Assembly: GCF_016545825.1 (NCBI RefSeq)
Contig: NC_052612.1
Location: forward strand, 7,626,001-7,690,000
Length of the DNA stretch: 64,000 bases
Direction of reading: 5' to 3'
Source: Eucalyptus grandis
Taxonomy: Eukaryota > Streptophyta > Magnoliopsida > Myrtales > Myrtaceae
Part shown: piece after piece, positions 38,601-48,927 of the stretch
How positions within the stretch are numbered: the first letter of the stretch is position 1
Layout: each line of letters begins with the position of its first letter
Position numbers and translations under genes: made by a program
Notes under the pieces: model-generated
What the model was told of the DNA's origin: nothing
The model's database searches: none
The model's input: only the letters and a program-made list of their open reading frames with translations

Positions 38601-41600
38601 ACTGCAAGCATTTCGTGAATGAATTTGAGTGGCTTTTCTATTTTTAGGTAATGGGTAGTTTTCTAATTAAAAAGTGATTGGTAGTTTCCAGTTTTTGAAG
38701 CTTTTACAATTTAGCCCTTGAAAAGGTTTTTTGATGAGAACAATAAATTAAAGTATAACAAGGAGTTTTTTCCTTTAAAAGATAGTAGATAATGCTAGGG
38801 TAAATTTGGAAAACGAAAAGTGAGACAAACCTTACTTTTGGCTTAAATGTATAGAGTTATGGTTGATTTTTACCTGTCACAGTGAATTTGGTTCTGTATT
38901 AAGAGTAAACAATTATAGTGTTCCTGCTAAAATATAGCTTGTGGCTTGTAGGTTAAAGGAATGGTGACAGATTTTGGTGATGACATGCATTGCCAGTTTC
39001 TTGAGATTCTTCGAAGTTTGCTTGACTCATACACTCTATCAGGAGGACAGGTTCTGCCTAATCATACACTTCCCTCATCTGATTTTTATTTTCCTAGTTT
39101 GTCATGGTGGTTGGATATTCTATGAATTCAAGGTTTCTTTTTTGCCTTTCGGTTGTTCTCTCTAAGTCCCTTGCTAATTTTCCCCTCAATTTAATAAGTA
39201 CATCCGTCTCTGAGGTTTTATCTCATCAGCCAAGTGTGTTTTTATTAGGTTGATCTTGATATTATCAGTAAGGAATTATATGTCAACTTTTGACTGGATT
39301 TTTCGTGAATCACTGTACTTTGCATCTTTTTCCGTATGATCAACTGATTATGAGCTCTGGCAGTGGAAATATAGATAAGTAGTATGATTAAAAAAACTAG
39401 AATTGGTTATCAAATAAATTTAGCTGGGGAATTGCTGGTAGAAAATTTCAAAAAGTAGAAAATCTTGTTGTGGTGGTTCATTTGAATGAAAATGCACAAC
39501 ATGTCTATTCTAATGTAATTAAATCGACGAACTAAAAGCAATTTGTTGGCTAAATTTACCAACTCAAACCCCAAACTTCCACCACAATTAACAGCATGAG
39601 GCAACAATGTCATTGCTGCTCTTGTCAAAATTTTGAATCCATAAATTTAACCGAAGAACCACAAATGACAACTATAGGATTGGACCCCAAGAGCTCTTAC
39701 ACTATTTAGGAGAGCATTCGCATTCTTGGGCTGATTTACATGATCATAGAAATACTAATTTCCCATTAAACTATTTAGCTGAACAGGGTAGATAAACATG
39801 TTCAAACTTCATCCTGTGAGCCAACAGTCTGAAAATGAAGTTGCAAGTTTATTGTGTACCAGAAAAGACTTTGCCATCAACGCTAGCGCCAGTAATTGAA
39901 CCATTGGGCCTTTTGTTTTCTGTACGACTTGATTGGACTACTCAAAGGGGATAAATACATATGTTGCACTGTCCTATTTGTCTGTCATCCTATCTCGTAT
40001 ATATATATTCTGCTTTGTGCCAAGGATAGGCTGCTCAATTTTTGTACGGTGAAAGCTCTTTGAAAAATTTGTTTCTCTGAACCTAGACTGATCTTGCTTT
40101 TTCTTTGTTCAGAGGGACAGTGTTATTGAGATATTCTATGAGAAGCATCTGGGGCAGTTAATTGACGTCATTGTAGCATCTTGCCCCTCGGTCACATCTC
40201 ATTCATTGAGAAATGAAATGGGTTCTGGAAGAGTCAAAAATCAGCAGAGAACGAAGCCTGAAATACTATCAAACATATGTGAATTGCTTTGCTTTTGCGT
40301 TCTGCACCATCCATATAGGATAAAGTACTTATTTGTACACCCTTATGATTGTGTTAATTCATTAATCTAGTATGTTGATCACATATAATTTTAATACTCC
40401 AATGATTAGACATGAGAACTAATTATGTCTTCTCTTCTCTGGTTGCAGATGTAACTTTCTTCTAAATAACGTGGCAGATAAGGTTTTGTTGCTGATGCAA
40501 AGAAGAGAAAAGTACCTTGTAGTTGCTGCTGTCCGGTTTTTTCGTACTATCCTCTCTCGCCATGTAGGTGGTCCTTTGTTGTTGCCCATGTTGATGTTAA
40601 TTTTTGTGGTAGAATATAGCAATAGATGAGTAGTGTCACGGGATTTCTCCTTTGATCTATAATTTTGAGCATGAGGCAGGCCTTGCATTGTATCAATGAA
40701 AGCACTAGGATCGTGGATAGAAGTTTTAATATAGAATCTGAAAGATACATAATCAATGAACTACTGATGAATTTTATGATGTGTCTTATGTGTTTTCTTG
40801 TGGCAACTTGGTGATGTGTTTTCAATTTGCAGGATGAGCATATTATAAGCCATATAGTTAGGAACAACCTTCTCAAACCAATTGTTGATGCTTTTGTGAG
40901 AAATGGTGATCGTTACAACCTGCTAAACTCCGTGGTCTTAGAACTTCTTGAGTACATCCGCAAGGTTTGTATGCCTGTACGATGTTTTCACTCATTCAGT
41001 CTCTTCTCCGCACAAAAAAGAGTGCTTTGAATAAGTAAACAGCATCATTTACGTGTGGTGATCAAGTTGACGCCCTTTTCATGCAGGAAAATCTGAAACT
41101 GTTGCTTAAATATATAGTTGATTCGTTTTGGAACGAATTGGTTAAGTTTGAGCACCTGCCATGTATTCAGTCCTTCAAAGTCAAGTATGAGCAGGTATGA
41201 TGTATTGTGCCTATCCCTCTTCTCTGCTTTCGGAGGAAACTAGTCAAGTATAAATCTCTAACTGGTTTTCTTCCAGTGCTTGGAGAATGGTGGAACTAGA
41301 GGCCCTATTAACGTGTCAGATCCCCGGAAAAGAATAGATGAGCGTGCTTTGGAGAAAGAGGAGGAGGACTATTTTAATGAAGACAGGTCTATTTACACAC
41401 TCTGTATGATATTTTGTCCTTTCGTTTGCTTAGTTTTCTCGTTCATGACCTTTTGTTTTTACTCAGTGATGAAGAAGATACAGCATCAGCATCAGCATCC
41501 GCGTCTCAATCTCGGAAGGTACAACCGCAGCCTGTTCTATCCAATGGAGTTTCAGCAAGCCATCAATCAATAAGGTGCTTGGATGCCTTAAATTTCAGAA

Positions 41601-42193
41601 TTTTCTAGAATGTCATACACTACGTTTATGCTCTAATGCATACATTAACCTTGGTTTATAGTCGAAGAACTGGTGGGCTGGTTGATTACGATGATGATGA
41701 AGATGATGAAGACTACAGACCACCACCTAGGAGACAGAAAGATAACCCAGATGACGAGGAAGCGACCATGGATTCCATCAGGTTGAAAAGAAAACTGGCT
41801 CCTAAGGATAAGGAGCCTGATATATCCAAGAGGCCACGGCTGAACAAAAACCCCAAATCAAAAGACAACAGTGTGTTTGCAGCTTTGTGTTCAACGCTGA
41901 GTCAAGCAGTGCTACCGAGTAAGAAGACTGCAAGCAACATGCATAGTTCTCCACAGGCCGGGGATGCAGACAAAAATGCCCATGAACAAAATCATGAGGA
42001 CTTTGCTCCTACTAGAGGCTCTTCAGATAGTAGCAGTTCAGATGATGAGACCCACAAGGAAAAGGAATCTGCCAGTCCTCGGAGCTGTTCGGAGTGTGTA
42101 CAAAGCACCTCAGATAATAGACAGTTGGGGAGCGAGGACACCCCATTGGTACAGCCAAAATCATCACCAGAGATGGCTGTGAATGGATCCTAG
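29661..42193 (+). CDS. PP4R3: Protein phosphatase 4 regulatory subunit 3 (SMEK/PSY2-like)
   Basis: This subunit targets the PP4 catalytic subunit to nuclear substrates; in plants it is linked to miRNA biogenesis and chromatin. Twenty-four GT-AG exons give 884 aa: 29661-29705, 30239-30319, 30429-30525, 30635-30719, 30826-30875, 33836-33915, 34633-34692, 35053-35152, 35255-35332, 35770-35837, 35929-35997, 36075-36152, 36223-36318, 37873-37943, 38089-38166, 38307-38409, 38952-39050, 40113-40324, 40449-40563, 40833-40964, 41087-41194, 41277-41386, 41467-41574 and 41662-42193. The N-terminal ~130 residues form the EVH1/RanBP-like domain (RVKVYQLNDEGKWDDHGTGH), followed by the SMK1/DUF625 and HEAT-like region (FLRKLMHLFRLCEDLEHL). 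The C terminus is acidic (DYDDDEDDEDY) with basic nuclear-signal-like patches and a Ser-rich end. Introns 5 (3.0 kb) and 13 (1.6 kb) are long. No lesion is seen. Confidence 0.95.
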
Positions 42194-43140
42194 CTCACAT
42201 TTAGTCTCGAGAGAAAATCTTATCATTCATTCGACTATGGAGCTGCAACAAGGCAAATCGGCCCCAGAGTTGTTAAGCAGCATTGGCCAAGAATAGCAAA
42301 AGAGAAGGGTATATACAGATTATACGGTTTTGATCTCTCCGGTCGATGTTGGAATAGATGCTGTTTTGGTGACGCAGGGCAAGAGGGGGGAGGGGACTTC
42401 CATGGTTATGTGGCGAATCGCCTGTCTTACCTACGTGTTGCGTCGGCTAATGTACTTGTTGCTTCTATAAAATACTCAGGCAATTGTTTCTCTTCCTCCG
42501 AACGTGTTTTGTCGCGATTTCCCTGTGTATTTCGCCCTGTGGCCTGAACATGCGATGTGGTTGGGGCATCGATATAAGCTCTGTTCTTGTAGCGTCTCTC
42601 TTTTTTAATTATTTTCCCCCCTTTTTTTCCAGTTTCAGTGGTGGGGTATGATAATCAAGGGGTTGGCTTAGAGGAGGTTGAAGCTTTTTTCCGCGCCTTT
42701 CTGTTGTTTCCTCCCTCCCTTATGCCAAGAGCTCAAAAGTTTTTCCTCATTGTAGTCTTTACGTTCTCATTCATGAAATGATGTAAATTGTAATTTGGAA
42801 TTTGTCTTCTCTTAAGAAAATTTTGATAGCTCTTCCGTATGATTTCAGTGCATGTTTTGAGTTGCGCAATCATCGTGTATTCAGTTCATCTTCTCAGCTT
42901 GTCAATGGAGCTCTCTTTGAATGAAAATACCTAAAAACGTCCAAAGGCGTGTGATGATTCCGACAAAGATCAGTTAAATTCATTTGCCCTTGCTTCTTAT
43001 TACAGCTTTTTTGGTTCTCTCGTGAAGGAACTCACTGAACGAGTTTTACCGCGTTATGAGTCCGGATTCAGTTGGGATTAGCTGGGATTGATTGTTGCTG
43101 CCGTTCTCCATCGTAATATTTATAATGCAGTGTGTTAGAA
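42194..43140 (+). other. PP4R3 3' flank
   Basis: T-rich sequence after the PP4R3 stop codon, probably the 3' UTR to about 42850 and then spacer. No gene signal. Confidence 0.45.
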
Positions 43141-43179
43141 AGTGCTGTTAGAAAGTGCTACGTGAGGGGATTGAAGAAC

Positions 43180-43535
43180 GGTGTAAATGAGAGGGAGCTC
43201 TCTTATTCTAAAAGCTAGCTCAAGAGATACGGTATTTTTTTTCATACTTATAAGCTATTCCTTCCACAATCAATGTGGGACAATCTTAACAGCCTCCTCT
43301 GTTGGTCAGGGCCGCTACACATCGGGATTCGGGTTAGAGCCGCAACAACCCCCTCTGAGTGACTATTGGGTCAAGACTTAGACAATCTCAACAATCTTCC
43401 TTTTACAAAAACCCTCACTAGTCTTAGAACTCTCTCATCCCTAAAACTAGCTTAAGGGATGAGATTTTCCCTCATATTTATATATCGACTACTTACCCTT
43501 CATATAACTAATGTGGGATAATCTCAACACCAACT
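43180..43535. repeat. Two direct copies of an LTR-like ~100-bp repeat
   Basis: The segments 43190-43295 and 43430-43530 share the order: ctctc-n-tatt/atcc, ctaaaa(g)ctagct(c/t)aag, gatacgg/gatgag, tcatactta/tcatattta, and end with 'aatgtgggacaatcttaaca' versus 'aatgtgggataatctcaaca'. This end sequence resembles LTR ends in plant retroelements. About 130 bp separate the copies. A TRIM or partial LTR pair is likely, but no primer-binding site was identified. Confidence 0.5.
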
Positions 43536-43979
43536 ATAATTGGATTCAGCTTCAAAGGCTTAGCCCAAAACCAAAAAATTGGGCCTGTGGTGGCTTACTA
43601 TAGAAATGGGCAGACCATGCCCAAATCCAGTTAGGCTCATGCCCAACTCGACTTGATTCATGTCATAATCAATTTAGAAAATGAATTTCCGCTCGAGATC
43701 AATTAAGTTGTAACTCCTTTACTTACATTCATATATGTGGGTGCCCCATATCATTTTGTAGATTTCATGCCTTTTCACAATACTCGAGTGGAGTATCAAC
43801 CAACTCGAACTCGACATCTTATTATCTTAATCGAGCAGTTCGCGCTCGAGCTGATCTCGAAATCCAACATATCGACAGTGCTCGAGTAGTATGTTGCCCG
43901 CCTTTTTCCCTCTCATATTTTATCTTTTTAGTTATTTCAACTCTTTATTCATTTTCCGGAAATAACTGAATTTGCTTTG

Positions 43980-44312
43980 TGTTTTTTCTAATTTCATTTA
44001 TAAATTTTTATTTGCCTCCACCTTTTCTTTCGCTGCCGCGACACGTGGCCCCCAAAACCGATTCCCCTAGTCGCCACGCCCCTCGCGTGCTCGTCGCCCA
44101 AATAACCGACGCGTGCGCGCGGAGGCGACACGTGTCCCCTCCCCTCTCTTTCTCTCTCTTCCCGCTCTTCTCACTCCTCTCACTCACTTTCGCTTGCCAT
44201 CGCTCCGTCGCAGCGAAACTGAAAAGGAGAATTCTCTCTCTGATCGACGAAGAAGGAAGAAGGAAGGAAGGAAGAAGAAGAAGAAGGAAGAAGGAGATCA
44301 AGGGAGGGGAAG
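43980..44312 (+). promoter_or_regulatory. OEP16-2 promoter with ABRE/G-box elements
   Basis: Two CACGTG cores lie within 95 bp: ACACGTGGC (44041-44049) and the perfect palindrome GACACGTGTC (44127-44136). A C/T-rich then G/A-rich leader follows up to the ATG. Such elements bind bZIP factors of the abscisic-acid response. This agrees with what I recall of the seed and ABA-linked expression of OEP16-2 (also called OEP16-S) in Arabidopsis. Whether they act here is inference. Confidence 0.6.
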
Positions 44313-46190
44313 ATGACGACGAGCAACATGGAGGCGCGGACGCAGTCGCTGCTGAGCGAGCTCAACTTCGACAAGGGCGGCTTCTTCGACCTCGGCCACC
44401 CTCTCCTCAACCGCATCGCCGAGAGCTTCATCAAGGCCGCTGGCGTAATGAATCTCCGTTTTCTGTTGCTGCTGCCGCTAGCGAACGACTAGATTATATG
44501 CTTAGGTTGCGATCGCAGCCGCGTTTGCCGGAGCATCGTCGAGTAGATTTCTCGATCGCCTTTCTTTCTTTTATGTTGTTACTAGCGGGATGAGCGGACT
44601 CGGACGCGTAGTGAACGGCCGGATGGATGTCTTCTGTTCGCGCTGCATCGCGGCCGGCGTGCGTTAGGTTGAGATCGTATCCGTGTTTGCTTGAGTATCG
44701 TTGCGTCGGTGACGCGCGAGGTCTTCGTAGTAGCACCGCGAGTTTTAGATTGCGCGTTCGTTTTCCTGGAAAATGTGGCGAACTTTTTTCCCGTGTGATC
44801 GAAGGAGTTGGAGTTTGCGTCTTGTGTCGGCTTTTTTCGTGACGTTCGGAACTTTTCTCGCAGATTGGAGCGATTCAGGCCGTGTCGCGGGAGGCCTACT
44901 TCACGGCGGTTGAAGGTATGATGAGTTGATAGTTTCCTTTGGGAAGCGTTGAGCCGGCGGTGTTGTGTGTTGAATTTTGAGGAGAGGAAGAACGGGATGT
45001 TGTTTAGGTGTGTTGCGATAGCGTCCATTTCTGGTTGAGATGACAAACTAACGGCCGATGTTGAATTTAACAGGCGCAGGACTGGATTCGAGCAATGGCG
45101 TTCCGGAAATTCCAGGTGCAAAGAAGCATCGGTTCCCCGAGCTGAGAGGTATACTACGCTCGAGTGCTGAATTCCTGTCTATTTGCTTATCTCTAATCTG
45201 TCAAATGGAGATCGAAGGCTAATTGCTAGGTGGATGATGACTCTCTTTCCATATAATTGTACTTCGATCCTAGATTACTGGTAAGTTTGCCTTACTCTAA
45301 TCGTCGTTCTTGTGTGCTGTGTAGGAGAAACCAACAGGAATTCCCTGGAGGCCATGGTGAATCTTATAAGCATAATCTAATGTGATTCGCTGTATCATCT
45401 CAAATTATTATTGATTAATGTTTCTCGTTTGGTTTGTCTAGGTGAAGAGCACTGGTAAAGAATCCCTGCAATGGGGTAAGCATGTTTCAATTTCTTGATT
45501 CTGTGTCTCAGCAATTTTGTAAGTTGAGGATCTAGGGATGGTTGGGAATATAAAATGTTCAGCTCGAGAATTGTTCGTCGACATTCATTGACACGGGCTT
45601 GGCTTGAAAATCCTGATCGAGTGAAAATATGTGAACTCAGCAACAATAGTGACGAGATGGTTGTTTGATCTGCTGTCCAGGACTGGCTGCAGGGGTGTAC
45701 TCGGGTTTGACATATGGGTTGAAGGAGACCCGCGGAGCTCATGATTGGGTAATGAGTCTGACTTTTCATTGATTATTCAACACTTAGCGTGCAGTGCATG
45801 ATGGCTTGTAAGTGCAAGCGAGCTTTTATATGTTCTTTTCGTAGCGGTTTGCATTTGTGCCACGTGCATCAGATGAGGACCTCGCATCTGTTGTTGAGCT
45901 TGGGATGGCATATTGGCTTTACCATTAAAACTTCTGATGTTCAATTGTTAACAAATTGTTTTTCACAACTCCGGTTCTTAACGGTGTATTGTTATAGAAC
46001 TGTGTTTCTCTGTAGATGCGGCAACTTATCAAATGGTATGTTGCAGAAAAACAGCGCAGTCGCAGGAGCTATCACAGGTGTGGCGCTCGCACTCACGGCG
46101 GACGACACTTCCCACGAGCAGATTGTGCAGTGTGCCATCACCGGAGCTGCGATTTCTACCGCTGCAAACCTCCTTTCAGGGATATTTTGA
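44313..46190 (+). CDS. OEP16-2: Outer envelope pore protein 16-2 (Tim17/Tim22/Tim23 family)
   Basis: OEP16 proteins are alpha-helical channels of the plastid outer envelope with selectivity for amino acids; the 16-2 (16-S) form is linked to seeds and pollen. Seven GT-AG exons give 178 aa: 44313-44444, 44864-44915, 45074-45148, 45325-45356, 45442-45475, 45681-45748 and 46047-46190. Four hydrophobic, glycine-rich helices are visible. The segment FFDLGHPLLNRIAESFIKAA near residue 24 and the insert between helices 1 and 2 (GAGLDSSNGVPEIPGAKKH) identify the 16-2 type, since OEP16-1 lacks this insert. GKESLQWGLAAGVYSGLTYG and TGAAISTAANLLSGIF follow. There is an in-frame ATG five codons downstream, so the exact start could be either; the first gives the better-known length. 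Confidence 0.95.
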
Positions 46191-47560
46191 CGTGCCCAGA
46201 GGCGGGCCTATCTGTTTGGAGCAGAATCTTGGTTTCCCCTTCTGTCTTCTTTAAATAAGCGTGGACCATAGGATCTTTGTAAAGTTTGTTCTGTCCGGGA
46301 CTGTATACACTTCTAAAGCAGTCTCGATTGCGAACTTGGCAACGTTTGTGTGTTCTCGGCGGAGAGTTTAAGATGGCAAGAGATGGCTAGAGTTAGTTTG
46401 AAACATGGCAAGAGACGGCTAGAGCTAGTTTGATGTTTCAGTTCCTGTTGATATTGAAAGCATTATGTTTCACTTCTTCGCTTTCTTGGTTTCACCTTTC
46501 TCAGTGTGGCTGATCACGCGGTTCAAGGGAAAAGGAGTGAATCGTGATCTTTACATATGATTAAGTTCTTCAGCAATCCATGCCTTTGTTGTGACTGTTG
46601 GTCTGCGCAGATTGGACAGAGTCCGATCGACTTAATGAGGAGATTGTAGAAGTATATGCAGTTATCTGCTTTTGAAGTCTATTACATGATTGGCAAGACG
46701 GTGTCTATGAATGCCTCTATTGTCAGATTTTGGTTCAATCTGCTTAGATGGTAGATTTAGCCAACAACCCACATTTCATAACTTTAAAAAGAATACAACT
46801 ACTTTTGGGTTAGCGGGTGAAAATCACAATTTGTGCACCTTTTTAAGACCCATCTGCGTAAACATGCGGGGGGAAATGAGTCGACAATGGTACAGAAGAA
46901 AGAAAAACCTGAAGATGGTGAGAAGGTGAAGACGAGGATGGCGTGGGAATTAGCATGATTGATGTAATAGACTGGCTCGTAAAACTATTCATCAAAGTCT
47001 ATTAACATACCTAGCTGAGTCGTTATGCTTGGCAAGTTTGGCCGGAACGGGGAGGTGGATTAGTTCAGGCGCATAAATCCAACATCTAGTCGAGGTTACA
47101 CGATAAATAAAAAATCGAAAAAATATTTTTTCTGAAAATGATTGTTTATATCATTTGAGAAAGAAAAATATTTTTCTCATTCAAGAAAATAATTGAACAT
47201 AAATTATTATCGACACAAGCTCAGCCCGTAATCTTAGGTTTCCTTTTATTAAATAATAATCATTTTTCCCGTTCACGAGAATATTTAGATATATATATTA
47301 TTTTTGATAATGAAAATAATTTTCATTAATTGATTATTTTAACGAATGCAAAAAATTATTTTAGAAAAATTGATTATTTTAACGAATGCAAACAATTATT
47401 TTAGAAAAATATTTTTTGAAATATTTATTTTTTAACGAAATAAATGGAGCCTCAGTAACTATGGGCCCAGCCCAGTGATAGGACACGAGCCCAGCCCACA
47501 GTCTCAGGTTCTCACTTGTCCCAATGCTAATCCTCTTCCTAGCTGTCTGCTCATTTTGTT
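46191..47560. other. Spacer between OEP16-2 and the zinc-knuckle gene
   Basis: Probable OEP16-2 3' UTR to about 46340, then AT-rich spacer. From 47110 to 47460 it resembles the AT-rich block at 5215-5400 (shared 'aaatatt', 'atatatatta', 'tgattatttta' phrases in order), suggesting one dispersed element family. Confidence 0.4.
47331..47410. repeat. 40-bp perfect-period tandem duplication
   Basis: The unit starting 'tgattattttaacgaatgca' occurs twice with a period of exactly 40 bp and one A/C difference. Confidence 0.95.
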
Positions 47561-47657
47561 ACACCCCGATAAAAATCTCCATCTCCCTCTCTCCAAAATC
47601 CTGTAATTCTCTGCTTCTCTAGGGTTTCAGATCCGCTCCTCAGAGCTCCGTCCTCAG

Positions 47658-48150
47658 GTACGCCCCGCTTCGGCTTCCCCTCCCGAGTCGCTCCCTTTCA
47701 TCTCCGTCGAAATCCGGTGGTCGCCGGGGCTGCAGTTTTAGGGTTTTACCTCGTCTCGCCGCGTGGTTCGGAATCGAGGGTTTTGCTCACATTTGATTAG
47801 GGTTGCGGCGAATCGAACGCGTCCCTTCTTGTGCAGCAAGATGAAATCGTAGGCCCGGAACGGCAGTAGCGAGTTCGTGTGCATGCGATCGATGGTTCTT
47901 GGCCGTTTTTAAGCGCTTCTTGGTTTTTTTTTCTGATTTCGATTGTACTTGTTTGGTCATTGTTGGATTGATTGATCGATCGATCGATCGATCTCGGTGA
48001 ATGGTTTTTCGTGGGTGAATTGGCTGTGAGCTTGTTTCCTGCTTAAGAATTTCGGGCAATCTTTTTTTTCTCACTGTGGGCTGGAAAAAATTACATTTTG
48101 TTGGGCCTGGGTGATTTAAGAGGATTCTGACCTAATGAATTGTGCTTTAG
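47658..48150 (+). other. 5' UTR intron of the zinc-knuckle gene
   Basis: A leader starting near 47600 has a donor CAG|GTACGCC at 47657/47658, and the acceptor TGCTTTAG ends at 48150, three bases before the ATG. The intron starts GC-rich, becomes T-rich and contains a (GATC)5 run (47974-47993). Leader introns at this position are common in plant housekeeping genes. Confidence 0.6.
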
Positions 48151-48153
48151 GGG

Positions 48154-48927
48154 ATGTCGAGTAAGGATGAAGAGAAGGGTCAGGATGCGGCCGAGCGAAT
48201 CAAGGCCGCCGCGATGAGCGCCGCGAAGGGTCTTAGCCGTGCTCAGGCCGAACGAGCTGCCGCGGCCGCCGCGCGTAATGTCAATGCTTATGGGCAAAAA
48301 GAGGAAGGGCCCAGTAGATGGCAGGAGAAAAGGGAAGCGAAGAGGCAGATGTATTTGATGAGTACTGAGAAGGCAGTTAAACTAGGGGAGCGGAAAGACT
48401 TGAAGGCTTCAGTGTCTACTGTTGGTGGCTCGGGGCAGTGCCAGAAGTGCTATCAGTCGGGGCATTGGACTTATCAATGCACCAATGAGCGCGTCTACAT
48501 TTCACGGCCGTCGAGGACCCAGCTGCTTAAGAATCCCAAATTGCAGGCGGAAGCACGGTTATCTTATGAACCGGAAAATCCGGATATCAAGGAGGAGAAG
48601 ACTGAGAAACGCTCTAAGAAAAGTAAAAGGAAATACAAATCTGATTCGGATTCTGCTAGTGACAGTGAGGCTTCTGTTTTTGAGAGTGAGAGTGAGTCAG
48701 CATCTGGATCGGATTACTCTTCTAAGGAGAGTAGTTCAGCTGACAGTTCATCATCTGATTCAGAGGAAGAGAGGAGGCGGCGGAGGAAGAAGAAGAAACA
48801 GAAGAGCAGGAGGCGTAGGCGGTACAGTTCATCGTCTGAATCATCTGATTCTTCCTCTGCTTCGGAATCGGATTCTGATGATGATAGCAGCCGAAGGAAG
48901 AGCAGAAGGCACAGGAAAAGGCGCTGA
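48154..48927 (+). CDS. ZCCHC10-like zinc-knuckle protein with Ser/Arg-rich tail
   Basis: A single coding exon of 257 aa. Residues 1-45 are Ala/Arg-rich and helical. A CCHC zinc knuckle, CQKCYQSGHWTYQC (96-109), has the C-x2-C-x4-H-x4-C spacing; GHWTYQC with the following RPSRTQLLKNP is the pattern of the ZCCHC10 family. The C-terminal ~110 residues alternate Ser/Asp/Glu runs with Arg/Lys runs (EEERRRRRKKKKQ), as in nuclear RNA-processing factors, and end in RRHRKRR. The function in plants is poorly defined; RNA binding is inferred from the knuckle. The first ATG after the acceptor fits the family start. Confidence 0.88.
   Translation: MSSKDEEKGQDAAERIKAAAMSAAKGLSRAQAERAAAAAARNVNAYGQKEEGPSRWQEKREAKRQMYLMSTEKAVKLGERKDLKASVSTVGGSGQCQKCYQSGHWTYQCTNERVYISRPSRTQLLKNPKLQAEARLSYEPENPDIKEEKTEKRSKKSKRKYKSDSDSASDSEASVFESESESASGSDYSSKESSSADSSSSDSEEERRRRRKKKKQKSRRRRRYSSSSESSDSSSASESDSDDDSSRRKSRRHRKRR

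Noticed and set aside
43979..44593. 204-codon plus-strand ORF over the OEP16-2 start
   Set aside because: It crosses promoter, leader, exon 1 and intron 1 in a frame different from the conserved OEP16-2 protein.
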